NCBI GenBank assembly: GCA_964404395.1
Contig: CAYOKA010000010.1
Coordinates: forward strand, 1 to 33,354
DNA: 33,354 nt
Source: JAAYBT01 sp964404395
Lineage (GTDB): Bacteria; Bacillota; Clostridia; Acetivibrionales; DTU013
Direction: 5' to 3'
Part shown: piece by piece, positions 22,986 to 30,876 of the stretch
How the letters are laid out: every line of letters starts with the position of its first letter
Position numbering within the stretch: the first letter of the stretch is position 1
Made by a program: the position numbers and the translations under genes
Notes under the pieces: model-generated
Told to the model about the DNA's origin: nothing
Database searches by the model: none
The model's input: the letters and a program-made list of their open reading frames with translations, nothing else

Positions 22986-24236
22986 ATGCTGCAGATGGCA
23001 GGTGCAATAGCCGCGGAAATGCTGGATGCATTATTTGGGAACTTTATATTTCTGTTTTTATATGTTTTAGTAATTATATACATAAGGGCTCAATATCAAA
23101 AGTATTCCGAGCTGCAAAGCGCTGTCTATGGAAAACCGGGAAAAAGCATCAGGGAGATTGCGGAGCAGATTATTCTTTCCGGGCTGATAGCAGGCTTTGC
23201 GGCAAGCTTTTTGACCGTAGCGGCAGGGGTTACCATTGAGGCTGATACGACAAAGTATTTGCTATATATTATGTGCCTGCTGCTGATCATTGATTTAAGG
23301 CTTGTGTGCATTTCATATGCTGCAGGGATTCTGGCAGCGGTCAGTCTGATATTTGGAAGGCCACAAATTAGCATTCCTTCTCTGCTATGCCTTGTTGCTG
23401 TTCTTCAGGTGACTGAAGGCTTCCTGATCTGGTTGAATAAAAAGGGCGGATGCGTCCCCGTGTTTATAAAACACAAGGATGAAATAGCAGGGGCATATCT
23501 AATTAGAAGATTCTGGATGGTGCCTATTGTCTTTTTCACCTATCTTATGCAGCCGGGTATTGTTCTGCTGGATTTTGCTGACGGACTGCCTATGTTTTTT
23601 AAATCACCCTCATTTCAGGGCGGAGTATTGGCGTTAGGGATGGATTGCTTTGCAGCCATACTATGCCATACCGATATTACTATAACTAAGCATCCTGAAA
23701 AGAAGTCGATTCAGGCTGCAAGGATGACCTTTGGCTATAGCATTGTACTGCTGATGATTGCATTTGCTTCAATTGATATTATTTGGATGAGATATATCGG
23801 CGTTGCATTCTGCGTACTTGGGCATGAGGCTATCTACTTTTATTCCCGCTACTCTGAAAAGGCGGGTATGCCGATTTACAGTGCTGTGAGAAGAGGTCTT
23901 CGGATTATGGATATTCTTCCCGGGAGCCATGCGGAGCTTATGGGTTTGGAGCGGGGGGATATCATTCTGAGCATAAATAAAAATGATATTCAGACAGATG
24001 AGGGTGTAAGTGAAGCTTTGCAGGAGTTTCCTTGCTATACGTGGATTCGAGTCATCGGATGGGATCAAAAGGAAAGGACGGTTGAGTATAGATGCTTCCC
24101 CGGCGGATATAATACACTGGGTATTATTTCTGTTCCGAGAGAAAAGGAGGTTACATATAAAACCGAATACTTTGAGCGTATCAGCATCCTTCAGAACATT
24201 GTGAACAGGTTTAGAGGGGCCGACAAAATGATATGA
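22986..24236 (+). CDS. Polytopic membrane protein with C-terminal PDZ domain (MinJ-like)
   Basis: A 416-aa protein with roughly eight hydrophobic segments in its first 300 residues (for example FGNFIFLFLYVLVIIYI, LIAGFAASFLTVAAGV, FWMVPIVFFTYLMQPGIVLL). A C-terminal PDZ domain runs from about 295 to 385 (GLRIMDILPGSHAELMGLER, GDIILSINKNDIQT). This layout resembles MinJ of Bacillus, which links DivIVA and MinD to place the division septum, but sequence similarity alone does not prove this role. No protease domain is present. AGGAG precedes the start; TTG 22980 and ATG 22986 are both possible and the ATG is preferred. The gene is tightly coupled to icd upstream and overlaps the 5' region of the BMP-fusion gene. 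Confidence 0.75.
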   Translation: MLQMAGAIAAEMLDALFGNFIFLFLYVLVIIYIRAQYQKYSELQSAVYGKPGKSIREIAEQIILSGLIAGFAASFLTVAAGVTIEADTTKYLLYIMCLLLIIDLRLVCISYAAGILAAVSLIFGRPQISIPSLLCLVAVLQVTEGFLIWLNKKGGCVPVFIKHKDEIAGAYLIRRFWMVPIVFFTYLMQPGIVLLDFADGLPMFFKSPSFQGGVLALGMDCFAAILCHTDITITKHPEKKSIQAARMTFGYSIVLLMIAFASIDIIWMRYIGVAFCVLGHEAIYFYSRYSEKAGMPIYSAVRRGLRIMDILPGSHAELMGLERGDIILSINKNDIQTDEGVSEALQEFPCYTWIRVIGWDQKERTVEYRCFPGGYNTLGIISVPREKEVTYKTEYFERISILQNIVNRFRGADKMI

Positions 24237-24250
24237 AAAGGGGTCATATT

Positions 24251-26182
24251 ATGGATCAATTTAACGTCGATTCACTTTATATTGCAGCTCGTAAGCTTGG
24301 GTTGAGGGAGTACTCCAAAAACATTTCAAAGGGTCAAACAGGGTATCTGCCTTTCTTGGATGGTGTCTTAAAAAATATAGAGATTGTTTATGAGACAGAT
24401 CTGGGTATTGTTGACCTGCCTCTTAAAAAAATAGTTGGAACCTATACATATGGCAGAAGCAGATCCTTTGCAGGTAATTATATGCCGCTTCTTTCTATTG
24501 GGAGCGAATTTGCTCGAAAATGGGTGACCCTTTGCAAGGCACACCTTGATGAAGGGATACGCGATCCCATTAAGGTCTATGAATACCTAAACTGGTTCTA
24601 TGTAGTTGAGGGAAACAAGAGAGTCAGTGTGCTCAAATTTTATGATGCTTATTCTATTGCCGGTACTGTGACCAGAATGGTTCCAAAGAGGGATGAAAGC
24701 GACATCAATATTTCTATATATTATGAATTTATGGATTTCTATAAAAAAACAGGGATCAACGTGATTTGGTTTACAAAAAGAAATTCATTTAATATTCTTT
24801 CGGGATATCTTGACAATTTTGCTCCGGATGACAACCTGATGGACACAAATAAATATAGATACTTTACAAATTCCGTATACCTGCCTTTCCGCAAGGTATA
24901 TCTGGAGCTTGGCGGACAGAAGCTGCCCATAACTACAGGGGATGCATTTCTGCAATACATTACAGTTTATGGCATGCCAAACAGCATAGATGAACAGTCA
25001 CTAATGTCCGGACTCAGCGGGTTTATTATTGAGCTGGAGCAATTGAGCAGCAACGAAAGGACTCAAATTCAAACCGGCCCCATCGATACAGGTGAGAACC
25101 TTATTACTACTCTTACAACCTTTGTCAGGCCAAGGAAGCCAATCAAGGTTGCATTTGTATATGCGAAGGATGTGAACACATCCAGCTGGACATATTCTCA
25201 GGAGATGGGCAGAGTTCATGTAAGCAAGGTGTTCGGTGAAACTATAAATACGTCCTTCGTGGATAATGTACCGGAGACTTTGGAGGCTTACGGTACTTTG
25301 AAAAAGCTTGCTGAGGATGGAAATGATGTCGTGTTTGCGACCACTCCCGCCTTTATCAATGCAACGTTGAAGGCTGCCTTGGAGTTCCCCGAAACAAAAT
25401 TCCTGAATTGCTCTGAGACTCACTCATTTAAGCATGTAGATACCTATTATGGCAGAATCTATGAGCCAAGATTTTTGGCCGGTATTGCTGCCGGAGCGGT
25501 CACGAAATCCAATGTGCTCGGGTATGTTGGCACTTATCCTATCCCGGGTGTGATTAATGGCATTAATTCCTTTGCCCTTGGAGCCGGAATGGTCAACCCT
25601 GATGTTACTGTAAAGGTGGAATGGCTTAACAGCTGGGATAATATACAGCAGGCAAATAGGGCGAGGGAGGCTCTGGCCGGACAGGGGGCAGACATTATCT
25701 CACATCACGACACACTGCTAAACAGAGAGGTTTCAAGCGAATACGGGGTATACACTCTCAGCAGCACCGACGATGAACGCGGAAGTGCGGGCGAATATAT
25801 TGCTGCTCCTGTCTGGAACTGGGGTATATTTTACGAGAAAATCCTTCGAAATCTGATGAACGCGCCACGCAGAGCTTTCAATCCGGGGCAGAGGATGATT
25901 AATTTTTGGTGGGGGATGGACTCCGGGATAGTGGATTTCTTCTATTCGAGAAGATTAGTTCCCGCGGAAACACAAAAGCTACTGGACTTTCTGAAAAATA
26001 TGATCATTAACGGAAGCTTTTCGCCCTTTGCAGGACCGATTTATAGTCAGGACGGCAAGTTGATGGTGAAAAAAGGCGAGTTTGCTACTCGTGATCAGAT
26101 TATTGGTATGGAATGGTTTGTGAATGTTATTGACAGCCAATTGCCTCATATGGATCAGAATTCACAATCTATTATATGGTAA
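24251..26182 (+). CDS. Cytoplasmic fusion of a ParB-like domain and a BMP-family ligand-binding domain
   Basis: A 643-aa protein with no signal peptide or lipobox. Residues about 100-150 (DPIKVYEYLNWFYVVEGNKR, then VSVLKFYDA) look like a ParB/sulfiredoxin-type nucleotide-binding domain: DPI-x-V and GNKR-VSV match its boxes. Residues about 297-620 form a BMP/Med-type periplasmic-binding-like domain (KVAFVYAKDVNTSSWTYSQE, FLAGIAAGAVTKSNVLGYVG, HDTLLNREVSSEYG). BMP proteins usually bind purine nucleosides outside the cell for ABC uptake; none of the partner genes is nearby. AAGGGG 7 nt upstream favours ATG 24251 over ATG 24233, which overlaps the PDZ gene stop. Its 3' end overlaps the convergent phosphoesterase by 28 bp. 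Role unknown; intracellular nucleoside sensing is a guess. Confidence 0.75.
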   Translation: MDQFNVDSLYIAARKLGLREYSKNISKGQTGYLPFLDGVLKNIEIVYETDLGIVDLPLKKIVGTYTYGRSRSFAGNYMPLLSIGSEFARKWVTLCKAHLDEGIRDPIKVYEYLNWFYVVEGNKRVSVLKFYDAYSIAGTVTRMVPKRDESDINISIYYEFMDFYKKTGINVIWFTKRNSFNILSGYLDNFAPDDNLMDTNKYRYFTNSVYLPFRKVYLELGGQKLPITTGDAFLQYITVYGMPNSIDEQSLMSGLSGFIIELEQLSSNERTQIQTGPIDTGENLITTLTTFVRPRKPIKVAFVYAKDVNTSSWTYSQEMGRVHVSKVFGETINTSFVDNVPETLEAYGTLKKLAEDGNDVVFATTPAFINATLKAALEFPETKFLNCSETHSFKHVDTYYGRIYEPRFLAGIAAGAVTKSNVLGYVGTYPIPGVINGINSFALGAGMVNPDVTVKVEWLNSWDNIQQANRAREALAGQGADIISHHDTLLNREVSSEYGVYTLSSTDDERGSAGEYIAAPVWNWGIFYEKILRNLMNAPRRAFNPGQRMINFWWGMDSGIVDFFYSRRLVPAETQKLLDFLKNMIINGSFSPFAGPIYSQDGKLMVKKGEFATRDQIIGMEWFVNVIDSQLPHMDQNSQSIIW

Positions 26183-26754
26183 CCATATGCGTTGACTATG
26201 GTTGTATCCTTGTACTGCATGGTTCTTGGCAAAAACCCGTAATTCATATGCTGATGCCCATGAAAGAAATACCTGGGCGAATGCTTGTCCAATAAATTGA
26301 CGAAGCTTTGAAAGCCACGGTGGGCAAGGTCTTCCCCGTCTCCGAGACCCAGGGCGGGTGCATGGGTGAGAAGAATGTCAAATCCATCGTTTTTATGTAT
26401 ACAACGCTTAAGCTTCCGAATTCTTTTTTCCATCTCTTTTTCTGTATACTGAAAGGGTTGGTTGCTGTAATTCATACTGCCGCCGAGCCCCAAGATTCTA
26501 ATGCCCTTATGGGTAATTATTGTATCATCTGCTGAAACACACCCTTCAGGCGGATGAGTGATAAACCTTTTGTTGTGATTGCCGGGCACATAAAAAAGTG
26601 GGACGTGGATCATTGTAACCAAAAAGGAGAGATACTCAGCTTTCAAATCACCGCAGGACAAAACCAGGTCAACGTCCTTGAAACGCTCACGATCAAAATA
26701 ATCCCAAATATATGGTTCTTCCTTATCGGAAACCAGCAATATTTTCATTTTCAT
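26155..26754 (-). CDS. Calcineurin-like metallophosphoesterase
   Basis: A 199-aa single-domain phosphoesterase. Motifs in order: ILLVSDKEEP (position of the usual D-x-H box), VLSCGDLKAEYL (GD), YVPGNHNKRF (GNHN), ILLTHAP (the first late His) and FFHGHQHMN (GHxH). The first box has D-K-E instead of D-x-H, so one metal ligand is replaced or supplied differently; small clostridial members of this family may share this. The substrate is unknown. No ribosome binding site precedes the ATG at 26754, while a -10 box ends only 8 nt upstream, so a leaderless mRNA is likely. Its 3' end overlaps the ParB-BMP gene by 28 bp; it is divergent from asnS. Confidence 0.85.
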   Translation of the reverse strand: MKMKILLVSDKEEPYIWDYFDRERFKDVDLVLSCGDLKAEYLSFLVTMIHVPLFYVPGNHNKRFITHPPEGCVSADDTIITHKGIRILGLGGSMNYSNQPFQYTEKEMEKRIRKLKRCIHKNDGFDILLTHAPALGLGDGEDLAHRGFQSFVNLLDKHSPRYFFHGHQHMNYGFLPRTMQYKDTTIVNAYGYHIIDCEF

Positions 26755-26762
26755 AGTTACAT

Positions 26763-26791
26763 ATTATACTTAATTACGCGATAATAAACAA
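26763..26791 (-). promoter_or_regulatory. Promoter of the metallophosphoesterase gene (leaderless transcript predicted)
   Basis: Minus-strand TTGTTT (26791-26786), 17-nt spacer, perfect TATAAT (26768-26763). The expected start lies at about 26756-26754, at or within two bases of the ATG. Confidence 0.6.
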
Positions 26792-26809
26792 CCGGGCAAT
26801 GTGATTTCA

Positions 26810-26818
26810 TGATATAAT
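26810..26818 (+). promoter_or_regulatory. Extended -10 promoter of asnS
   Basis: TGATATAAT at 26810-26818 is a perfect extended -10; no -35 is recognisable. It gives a leader of about 30 nt carrying AAGGAGG at 26843-26849. It is back-to-back with the phosphoesterase promoter. Confidence 0.6.
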
Positions 26819-26857
26819 AACCTCACACAACAGATGCATTTTAAGGAGGAGCGACAG

Positions 26858-28249
26858 GTGAAAACGAGCATAAAGCAACTATTCAGACAAACAGACCAAT
26901 ACCTTGGCGAGCAGATTGAGCTGGCTGGGTGGGTTAGAACTATCAGGGATTCCAAGACCTTTGGTTTTATTGAATTGAACGATGGCTCATTTTTCAAAAA
27001 TCTTCAAATTGTTTTTGAGGATGGAGCTATTGACAATTTCAAGGAAATAGCAAAGCTGCCCCAGGGTTCCTCTATAAAAGTCCGGGGAGAGCTCGTGGCG
27101 ACGCCGGGTGCCAAGCAGCCCTTTGAAATTAAGGCTTCCGTCATCGAAGTGGAGGGCTTATGCGCGTCGGATTATCCTTTGCAGAAAAAACGCCATTCCT
27201 TTGAATTTCTACGCACCATTGCCCACCTGAGACCGAGAACAAATACCTTTTCCGCTGTGTTCAGACTCAGAAGTGCTCTATCCTTCGCAATTCACAGGTT
27301 TTTTCAGGAAAAGGGCTTTGTTTATGTGCAGACCCCAATCATTACCGGAAGCGACTGTGAAGGCGCGGGGGAAATGTTTCAGGTAACAACGCTGGATCTT
27401 GATAATCTGCCGAGAAATGAGAAGGGGAGCATTGATTACAGTGAAGATTTTTTCGGGAAGCAGACAAGTCTTACGGTGAGCGGACAGCTTTCTGCAGAAG
27501 CCTATTGCATGGCGTTCGGTAAGGTTTACACATTTGGGCCTACCTTCCGCGCGGAAAACTCAAATACGGCAAGACATGCTGCAGAGTTTTGGATGATTGA
27601 GCCTGAAATTGCATTTGCAGGGCTTAAAGAGGATATGGAGCTCGCTGAAGAAATGATGAAGTACTTAATTCAGTATTGCCTGGGAAACGTACCGGAGGAG
27701 CTGGAATTTTTTAACAGGCTTATTGATAATACGCTACTGGACAGACTTAATAATTTGCTGAAGTCAAAATTCGAACATGTCACTTATACGCAGGCGGTTG
27801 AACTTCTGGAAAAGGAGAATTCCAGCTTCGAGTATCCCGTTAAATGGGGGGGTGATCTTCAAACGGAGCATGAAAGATTTTTAACGGAAAGAATATTTAA
27901 GAAACCGGTATTTGTCACGGATTACCCGAAGGATATAAAGGCATTCTATATGAGACTGAACGATGACGGTAAGACAGTGGCGGCTATGGATCTTTTAGTA
28001 CCGGGCGTCGGTGAGATAATAGGGGGAAGTCAGAGGGAAAATCGGCTGGAAATGCTTGTCGATCGCATAGAGGAAATGGGTCTCTCGCCGGAGGATTATC
28101 AGTGGTATATGGATTTACGCAAATACGGGGGCACGGAGCACGCAGGTTTCGGGCTTGGCTTTGAAAGAGCCGTGATGTATCTGAGTGGCATGACAAATAT
28201 CAGGGATGTTATTCCATTCCCGAGAACTACAAAATCGGCAGAGTTTTAG
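26858..28249 (+). CDS. asnS: Asparagine--tRNA ligase
   Basis: A 463-aa class II aminoacyl-tRNA synthetase. The N-terminal OB-fold anticodon-binding domain runs about residues 15-105 (ELAGWVRTIRDSKTFGFIEL). The catalytic domain shows motif 2 (FRAENSNTARHAAEFWMIEP) and motif 3 (GFGLGFERAVMYLSGMTNIR, ending in DVIPFPRT). The HAAEFWMIEPE form and overall length fit AsnRS rather than AspRS. It charges tRNA-Asn with asparagine. Start is GTG 26858, with AAGGAGG 8 nt upstream; an in-frame ATG at 26834 lies upstream of that site and is rejected. An Asp23 gene follows after 37 nt in the same transcript, closed by a terminator at 28770. Confidence 0.96.
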   Translation: MKTSIKQLFRQTDQYLGEQIELAGWVRTIRDSKTFGFIELNDGSFFKNLQIVFEDGAIDNFKEIAKLPQGSSIKVRGELVATPGAKQPFEIKASVIEVEGLCASDYPLQKKRHSFEFLRTIAHLRPRTNTFSAVFRLRSALSFAIHRFFQEKGFVYVQTPIITGSDCEGAGEMFQVTTLDLDNLPRNEKGSIDYSEDFFGKQTSLTVSGQLSAEAYCMAFGKVYTFGPTFRAENSNTARHAAEFWMIEPEIAFAGLKEDMELAEEMMKYLIQYCLGNVPEELEFFNRLIDNTLLDRLNNLLKSKFEHVTYTQAVELLEKENSSFEYPVKWGGDLQTEHERFLTERIFKKPVFVTDYPKDIKAFYMRLNDDGKTVAAMDLLVPGVGEIIGGSQRENRLEMLVDRIEEMGLSPEDYQWYMDLRKYGGTEHAGFGLGFERAVMYLSGMTNIRDVIPFPRTTKSAEF

Positions 28250-28286
28250 AAGTTTTAGAAATAAAGAAAGATCGGAGGATGTTTAT

Positions 28287-28712
28287 ATGAGTGAGCAGGT
28301 GAAGGAGCAGGTCAGAGAGGATAGAATCAAGATTTCCGAGGAAGTAATAGCAACGATTGCAGGAATTGCAGCGTCGGAAAACGAAAATGTCGCATCAATG
28401 GGTGGCGGTTTCGTGGATGGCATTGCGGGAATGCTCGGCAGAAAGACACCCGGAAAAGGGATAAAGGTGGAGATGAAGGAAGACCAGGTCAATATCGATT
28501 TGTCTGTTGTCATGCAGTACGGCTGCAAAATCCATGAGGTTGCCCGTGAGATGCAAAATAGAGTTCGCGAGACAGTAGAGGATATGACCGGGCTTAAGGT
28601 TCTTAGCATCAATGTAAGCGTGCTTGGGATCAGCCTGAATAAAGAGGCAGTAAAGCTGGAAGTGCTGGACGAGTTGCTTCCTCCGGAGCCGCAGAAACAA
28701 AAGACCGAATAG
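28287..28712 (+). CDS. Asp23/Gls24-family envelope stress protein
   Basis: A 141-aa protein with the Asp23 domain across most of its length: IKISEEVIATIAGIAASENE, GFVDGIAGMLG, then VNIDLSVVMQYGCKIHEVAR and LKVLSINVSVLGISL. Members are abundant membrane-associated proteins tied to envelope or alkaline stress. The tail is charged and proline-rich. The ATG at 28287 has GGAGGA 7 nt upstream; an in-frame ATG inside asnS (28206) would add 27 non-conserved residues and is not used. It is the last gene of the asnS transcript, 37 nt after the stop. Confidence 0.9.
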   Translation: MSEQVKEQVREDRIKISEEVIATIAGIAASENENVASMGGGFVDGIAGMLGRKTPGKGIKVEMKEDQVNIDLSVVMQYGCKIHEVAREMQNRVRETVEDMTGLKVLSINVSVLGISLNKEAVKLEVLDELLPPEPQKQKTE

Positions 28713-28769
28713 GGCAACATGACTGCTTTGATGGACATGACAGGCATTTTTTGATTTCGTTTACCGGAG

Positions 28770-28837
28770 GCGGTAAGCCGGTGCAGGCATATTATGTTCA
28801 ATAATAGTGTGCCCCCGGCCTTGCCGCTTTTATTTTT
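28770..28837 (+). terminator. Rho-independent terminator after the Asp23 gene
   Basis: GCGGTAAGCCGG (28770-28781) pairs with CCGGCCTTGCCGC (28815-28827), with one bulge and one G-U pair, around a 33-nt loop that can form its own small hairpin. The following 10 nt (28828-28837) are TTTTATTTTT apart from one base at the edge. Confidence 0.7.
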
Positions 28838-28934
28838 GAAAACTATTAGACATTATTGAAAAGCATACGTATTATCTTGTGTAAACACATTAACAATAAG
28901 AATGGATATATGAGAATAGAAGGAGCAAAAAGAT

Positions 28935-29438
28935 ATGGAAAGATTGCGTCGGTCAAAAACAAACAAGGTTGTTTTTGGTGTGTGTGGTGGATTATCCGAG
29001 TACCTGCACATTGATGTTACTATTATCAGGATTATATGCATCGTTGCCTTTTTCATGGGAGCGGGTATTCCTCTATACATTGTAGCCGCGATTATAATGC
29101 CTGAGGACAAAGGTTATAAGCCGGATCCGGATCAGTGGAAGACCGAATCCACCGGCTACTCTGATTCGTATAGGAGCAGCGCGGCAGGTACAGCCGGGAG
29201 AGATTCAAACGCGGACTTTGAAGCTCAATTCAAAAAGGATGCCGATGAATGGGATGACGATCCGCCGGCAAGGAGTAATCCGGTGAAAAACAGGCTCACA
29301 ATCGGAGTAATCCTATTAGGGCTTGGTATATTAATCCTGGGCAAGCAGTTTATGCCGGGGCTGTTCAATACTAAAATCATGGTGCCATTAGTGCTGATAG
29401 CGATTGGCGGAGCGATCGTTTACCGTGGGAAGAGGTAG
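28935..29438 (+). CDS. PspC-domain membrane protein
   Basis: A 167-aa protein. Residues 3-58 form a PspC domain (RLRRSKTNKVVFGVCGGLSE, then membrane helix IIRIICIVAFFMGAGIPLYI). A polar linker of about 55 residues follows, then two C-terminal membrane helices (LTIGVILLGLGILILG and IMVPLVLIAIGGAIVY) of the LiaF-like/DUF5668 type. PspC proteins act in phage-shock or envelope-stress sensing; in Gram-positives they often accompany LiaFSR-like systems. GAAGGAG precedes the ATG. Upstream, an inverted repeat TGTGT-AA-ACACA at 28878-28889 could be an operator, but a good sigma-A promoter is not evident. The next gene follows after 27 nt. Confidence 0.88.
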   Translation: MERLRRSKTNKVVFGVCGGLSEYLHIDVTIIRIICIVAFFMGAGIPLYIVAAIIMPEDKGYKPDPDQWKTESTGYSDSYRSSAAGTAGRDSNADFEAQFKKDADEWDDDPPARSNPVKNRLTIGVILLGLGILILGKQFMPGLFNTKIMVPLVLIAIGGAIVYRGKR

Positions 29439-29465
29439 TGGGCATATGCGGGCAATGGGGGTGCC

Positions 29466-30761
29466 ATGAAATCACAGCTGGATTTAAAACACGCAATATA
29501 TTCATTAAGAGCACATTATTCTACAATTTGGAGCAGTACTTCTGACGTATTTTCAATACATCAGGATGAATATACTGTCAGTATGCAAAGGTCAAGGGAG
29601 ACAGCGATGGATCGCTTCGCAGATGAAGCTATACTTTTGATTAAAGGGTTCAATGGCAAGCACTTTGAGGGAACTGTCCGCTGGGGCTCGATGCTAAAAA
29701 GCCTGATATATAACTGCGGCGTTGATATTATTGGGCTGGAACCGAGCAGCATGAGGTTATTATTGGAGGATGGCTTTTGCGATGTTACCTCTGATTTTAC
29801 TGAAAGGTCCAGGGAGTTTGATGCAGGCTTTAAAATCGAGGATATTATCCAATCCCTGAGGAACGCCTGGATCATGTGCTGCATACAGAAGCTGATGGGG
29901 CTGAAGGTGGAGATGACTCCATCGGTATTTGCCTACAGCATGCTATACCCCTATTCCGATAATTTTTTGGACCACTCACCAGCATCCGAGGTAGAGAAGA
30001 AGCAACTAAACTATAAATTCCGAAGAAGATTGTCCGGCGACAATTTGATAGCGGAGTCCTTGCTTGAAAAGAGGCTTTTTAGGCTGGTAGGAATAATCGA
30101 GGGACAGTATGCCCGGGAGCAATTTCCTATGGTTTATGAAAGTCTGCTTGGCATTCAGACCGCACAGGAAAGAAGCATACAGCAGAGATCTGAGAAGCTG
30201 GGGACATCTGCGAAATTATCTCGCCCAAGCATTTTGGACATTAGCATCGAAAAGGGCGGGTGCTCGGTTTTGGCTGATGGCTGTCTGGTGAAGGGCAGTC
30301 TTACCATCGAGGAGGCCTCATTTCTTTTTGGCTTTGGAGTATTACTTCAGTTTCTGGATGATCTACAGGATGCGAAGGATGATAAAAGTGATGGTCATAT
30401 GTCTATTTTTTCAAGACCGGGTGCAGCTGTTTCTTTTGAAAACAATACGAATAGGCTAATCAACTTTACCGAGAGCATCCTTGATGAGGATAAATGCTTT
30501 ATTTCACCTGAGGCGGCGGCAATAAAGAGATTGATGAAAAAAAGCATATTGTTTCTATTGATGGGCGCTGTTGCGTGTAACAGTGATATGTACACCATGA
30601 GCTATCTTAATAGGCTTGAGGAGTACTCACCGATGAGCTTCAAGTACCTGAGAGGCTTTTATAAAAGAATTGGAAGAGAATTCGACAGACTAAAATTCAA
30701 GCTTGCGGTAAAACCTCTCGAGGTTCCTATGGCAAAAGCTTTTGCCAGTGGCATTCTCTAA
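29466..30761 (+). CDS. Class-1 isoprenoid-synthase-like protein of unknown product
   Basis: A 431-aa soluble, alpha-helical protein. Two aspartate-rich motifs are visible: YPYSDNFLDH (Asp165, Asp169) and LQFLDDLQDAKDDKSDG (Asp298, Asp299, Asp302). Their 133-residue spacing resembles that of the two Mg-diphosphate-binding motifs of trans-prenyltransferases and terpene synthases. The first is D-N-x-x-D rather than D-D-x-x-D. The first 150 residues show nothing I recognise. The substrate could be a prenyl diphosphate, but a degenerate non-catalytic relative is possible. It is co-directional with pspC (27-nt gap; GGGGGTG just before the ATG) and precedes motAB, which has its own promoter. No other isoprenoid gene is near. 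Confidence 0.6.
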   Translation: MKSQLDLKHAIYSLRAHYSTIWSSTSDVFSIHQDEYTVSMQRSRETAMDRFADEAILLIKGFNGKHFEGTVRWGSMLKSLIYNCGVDIIGLEPSSMRLLLEDGFCDVTSDFTERSREFDAGFKIEDIIQSLRNAWIMCCIQKLMGLKVEMTPSVFAYSMLYPYSDNFLDHSPASEVEKKQLNYKFRRRLSGDNLIAESLLEKRLFRLVGIIEGQYAREQFPMVYESLLGIQTAQERSIQQRSEKLGTSAKLSRPSILDISIEKGGCSVLADGCLVKGSLTIEEASFLFGFGVLLQFLDDLQDAKDDKSDGHMSIFSRPGAAVSFENNTNRLINFTESILDEDKCFISPEAAAIKRLMKKSILFLLMGAVACNSDMYTMSYLNRLEEYSPMSFKYLRGFYKRIGREFDRLKFKLAVKPLEVPMAKAFASGIL

Positions 30762-30779
30762 CAAAAAAGCAAATTGATA

Positions 30780-30807
30780 TAATGCAAAATTGACCTTTAT
30801 CCGATAA
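30780..30807 (+). promoter_or_regulatory. Candidate sigma-D (flagellar) promoter of motAB
   Basis: TAAT (30780-30783), 16-nt spacer, TCCGATAA (30800-30807) resembles the Bacillus sigma-D consensus TAAA-N15-GCCGATAT. It lies about 70 nt before motA. Family knowledge that motAB is often sigma-D dependent supports it. Confidence 0.5.
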
Positions 30808-30876
30808 CATATTTAGTGTTGAAATCAATATTTCACTATATTATTATGTCTTGCAATAAGCAAAGGATGAAGTGAT

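Noticed and set aside
26834..26857. ATG start for asnS at 26834
   Set aside because: The AAGGAGG site lies downstream of it and fits the GTG at 26858, where the conserved protein begins.
28206..28286. Longer Asp23 protein starting inside asnS
   Set aside because: The added 27 residues come from asnS in another frame; the ATG at 28287 has an ideal GGAGGA site.
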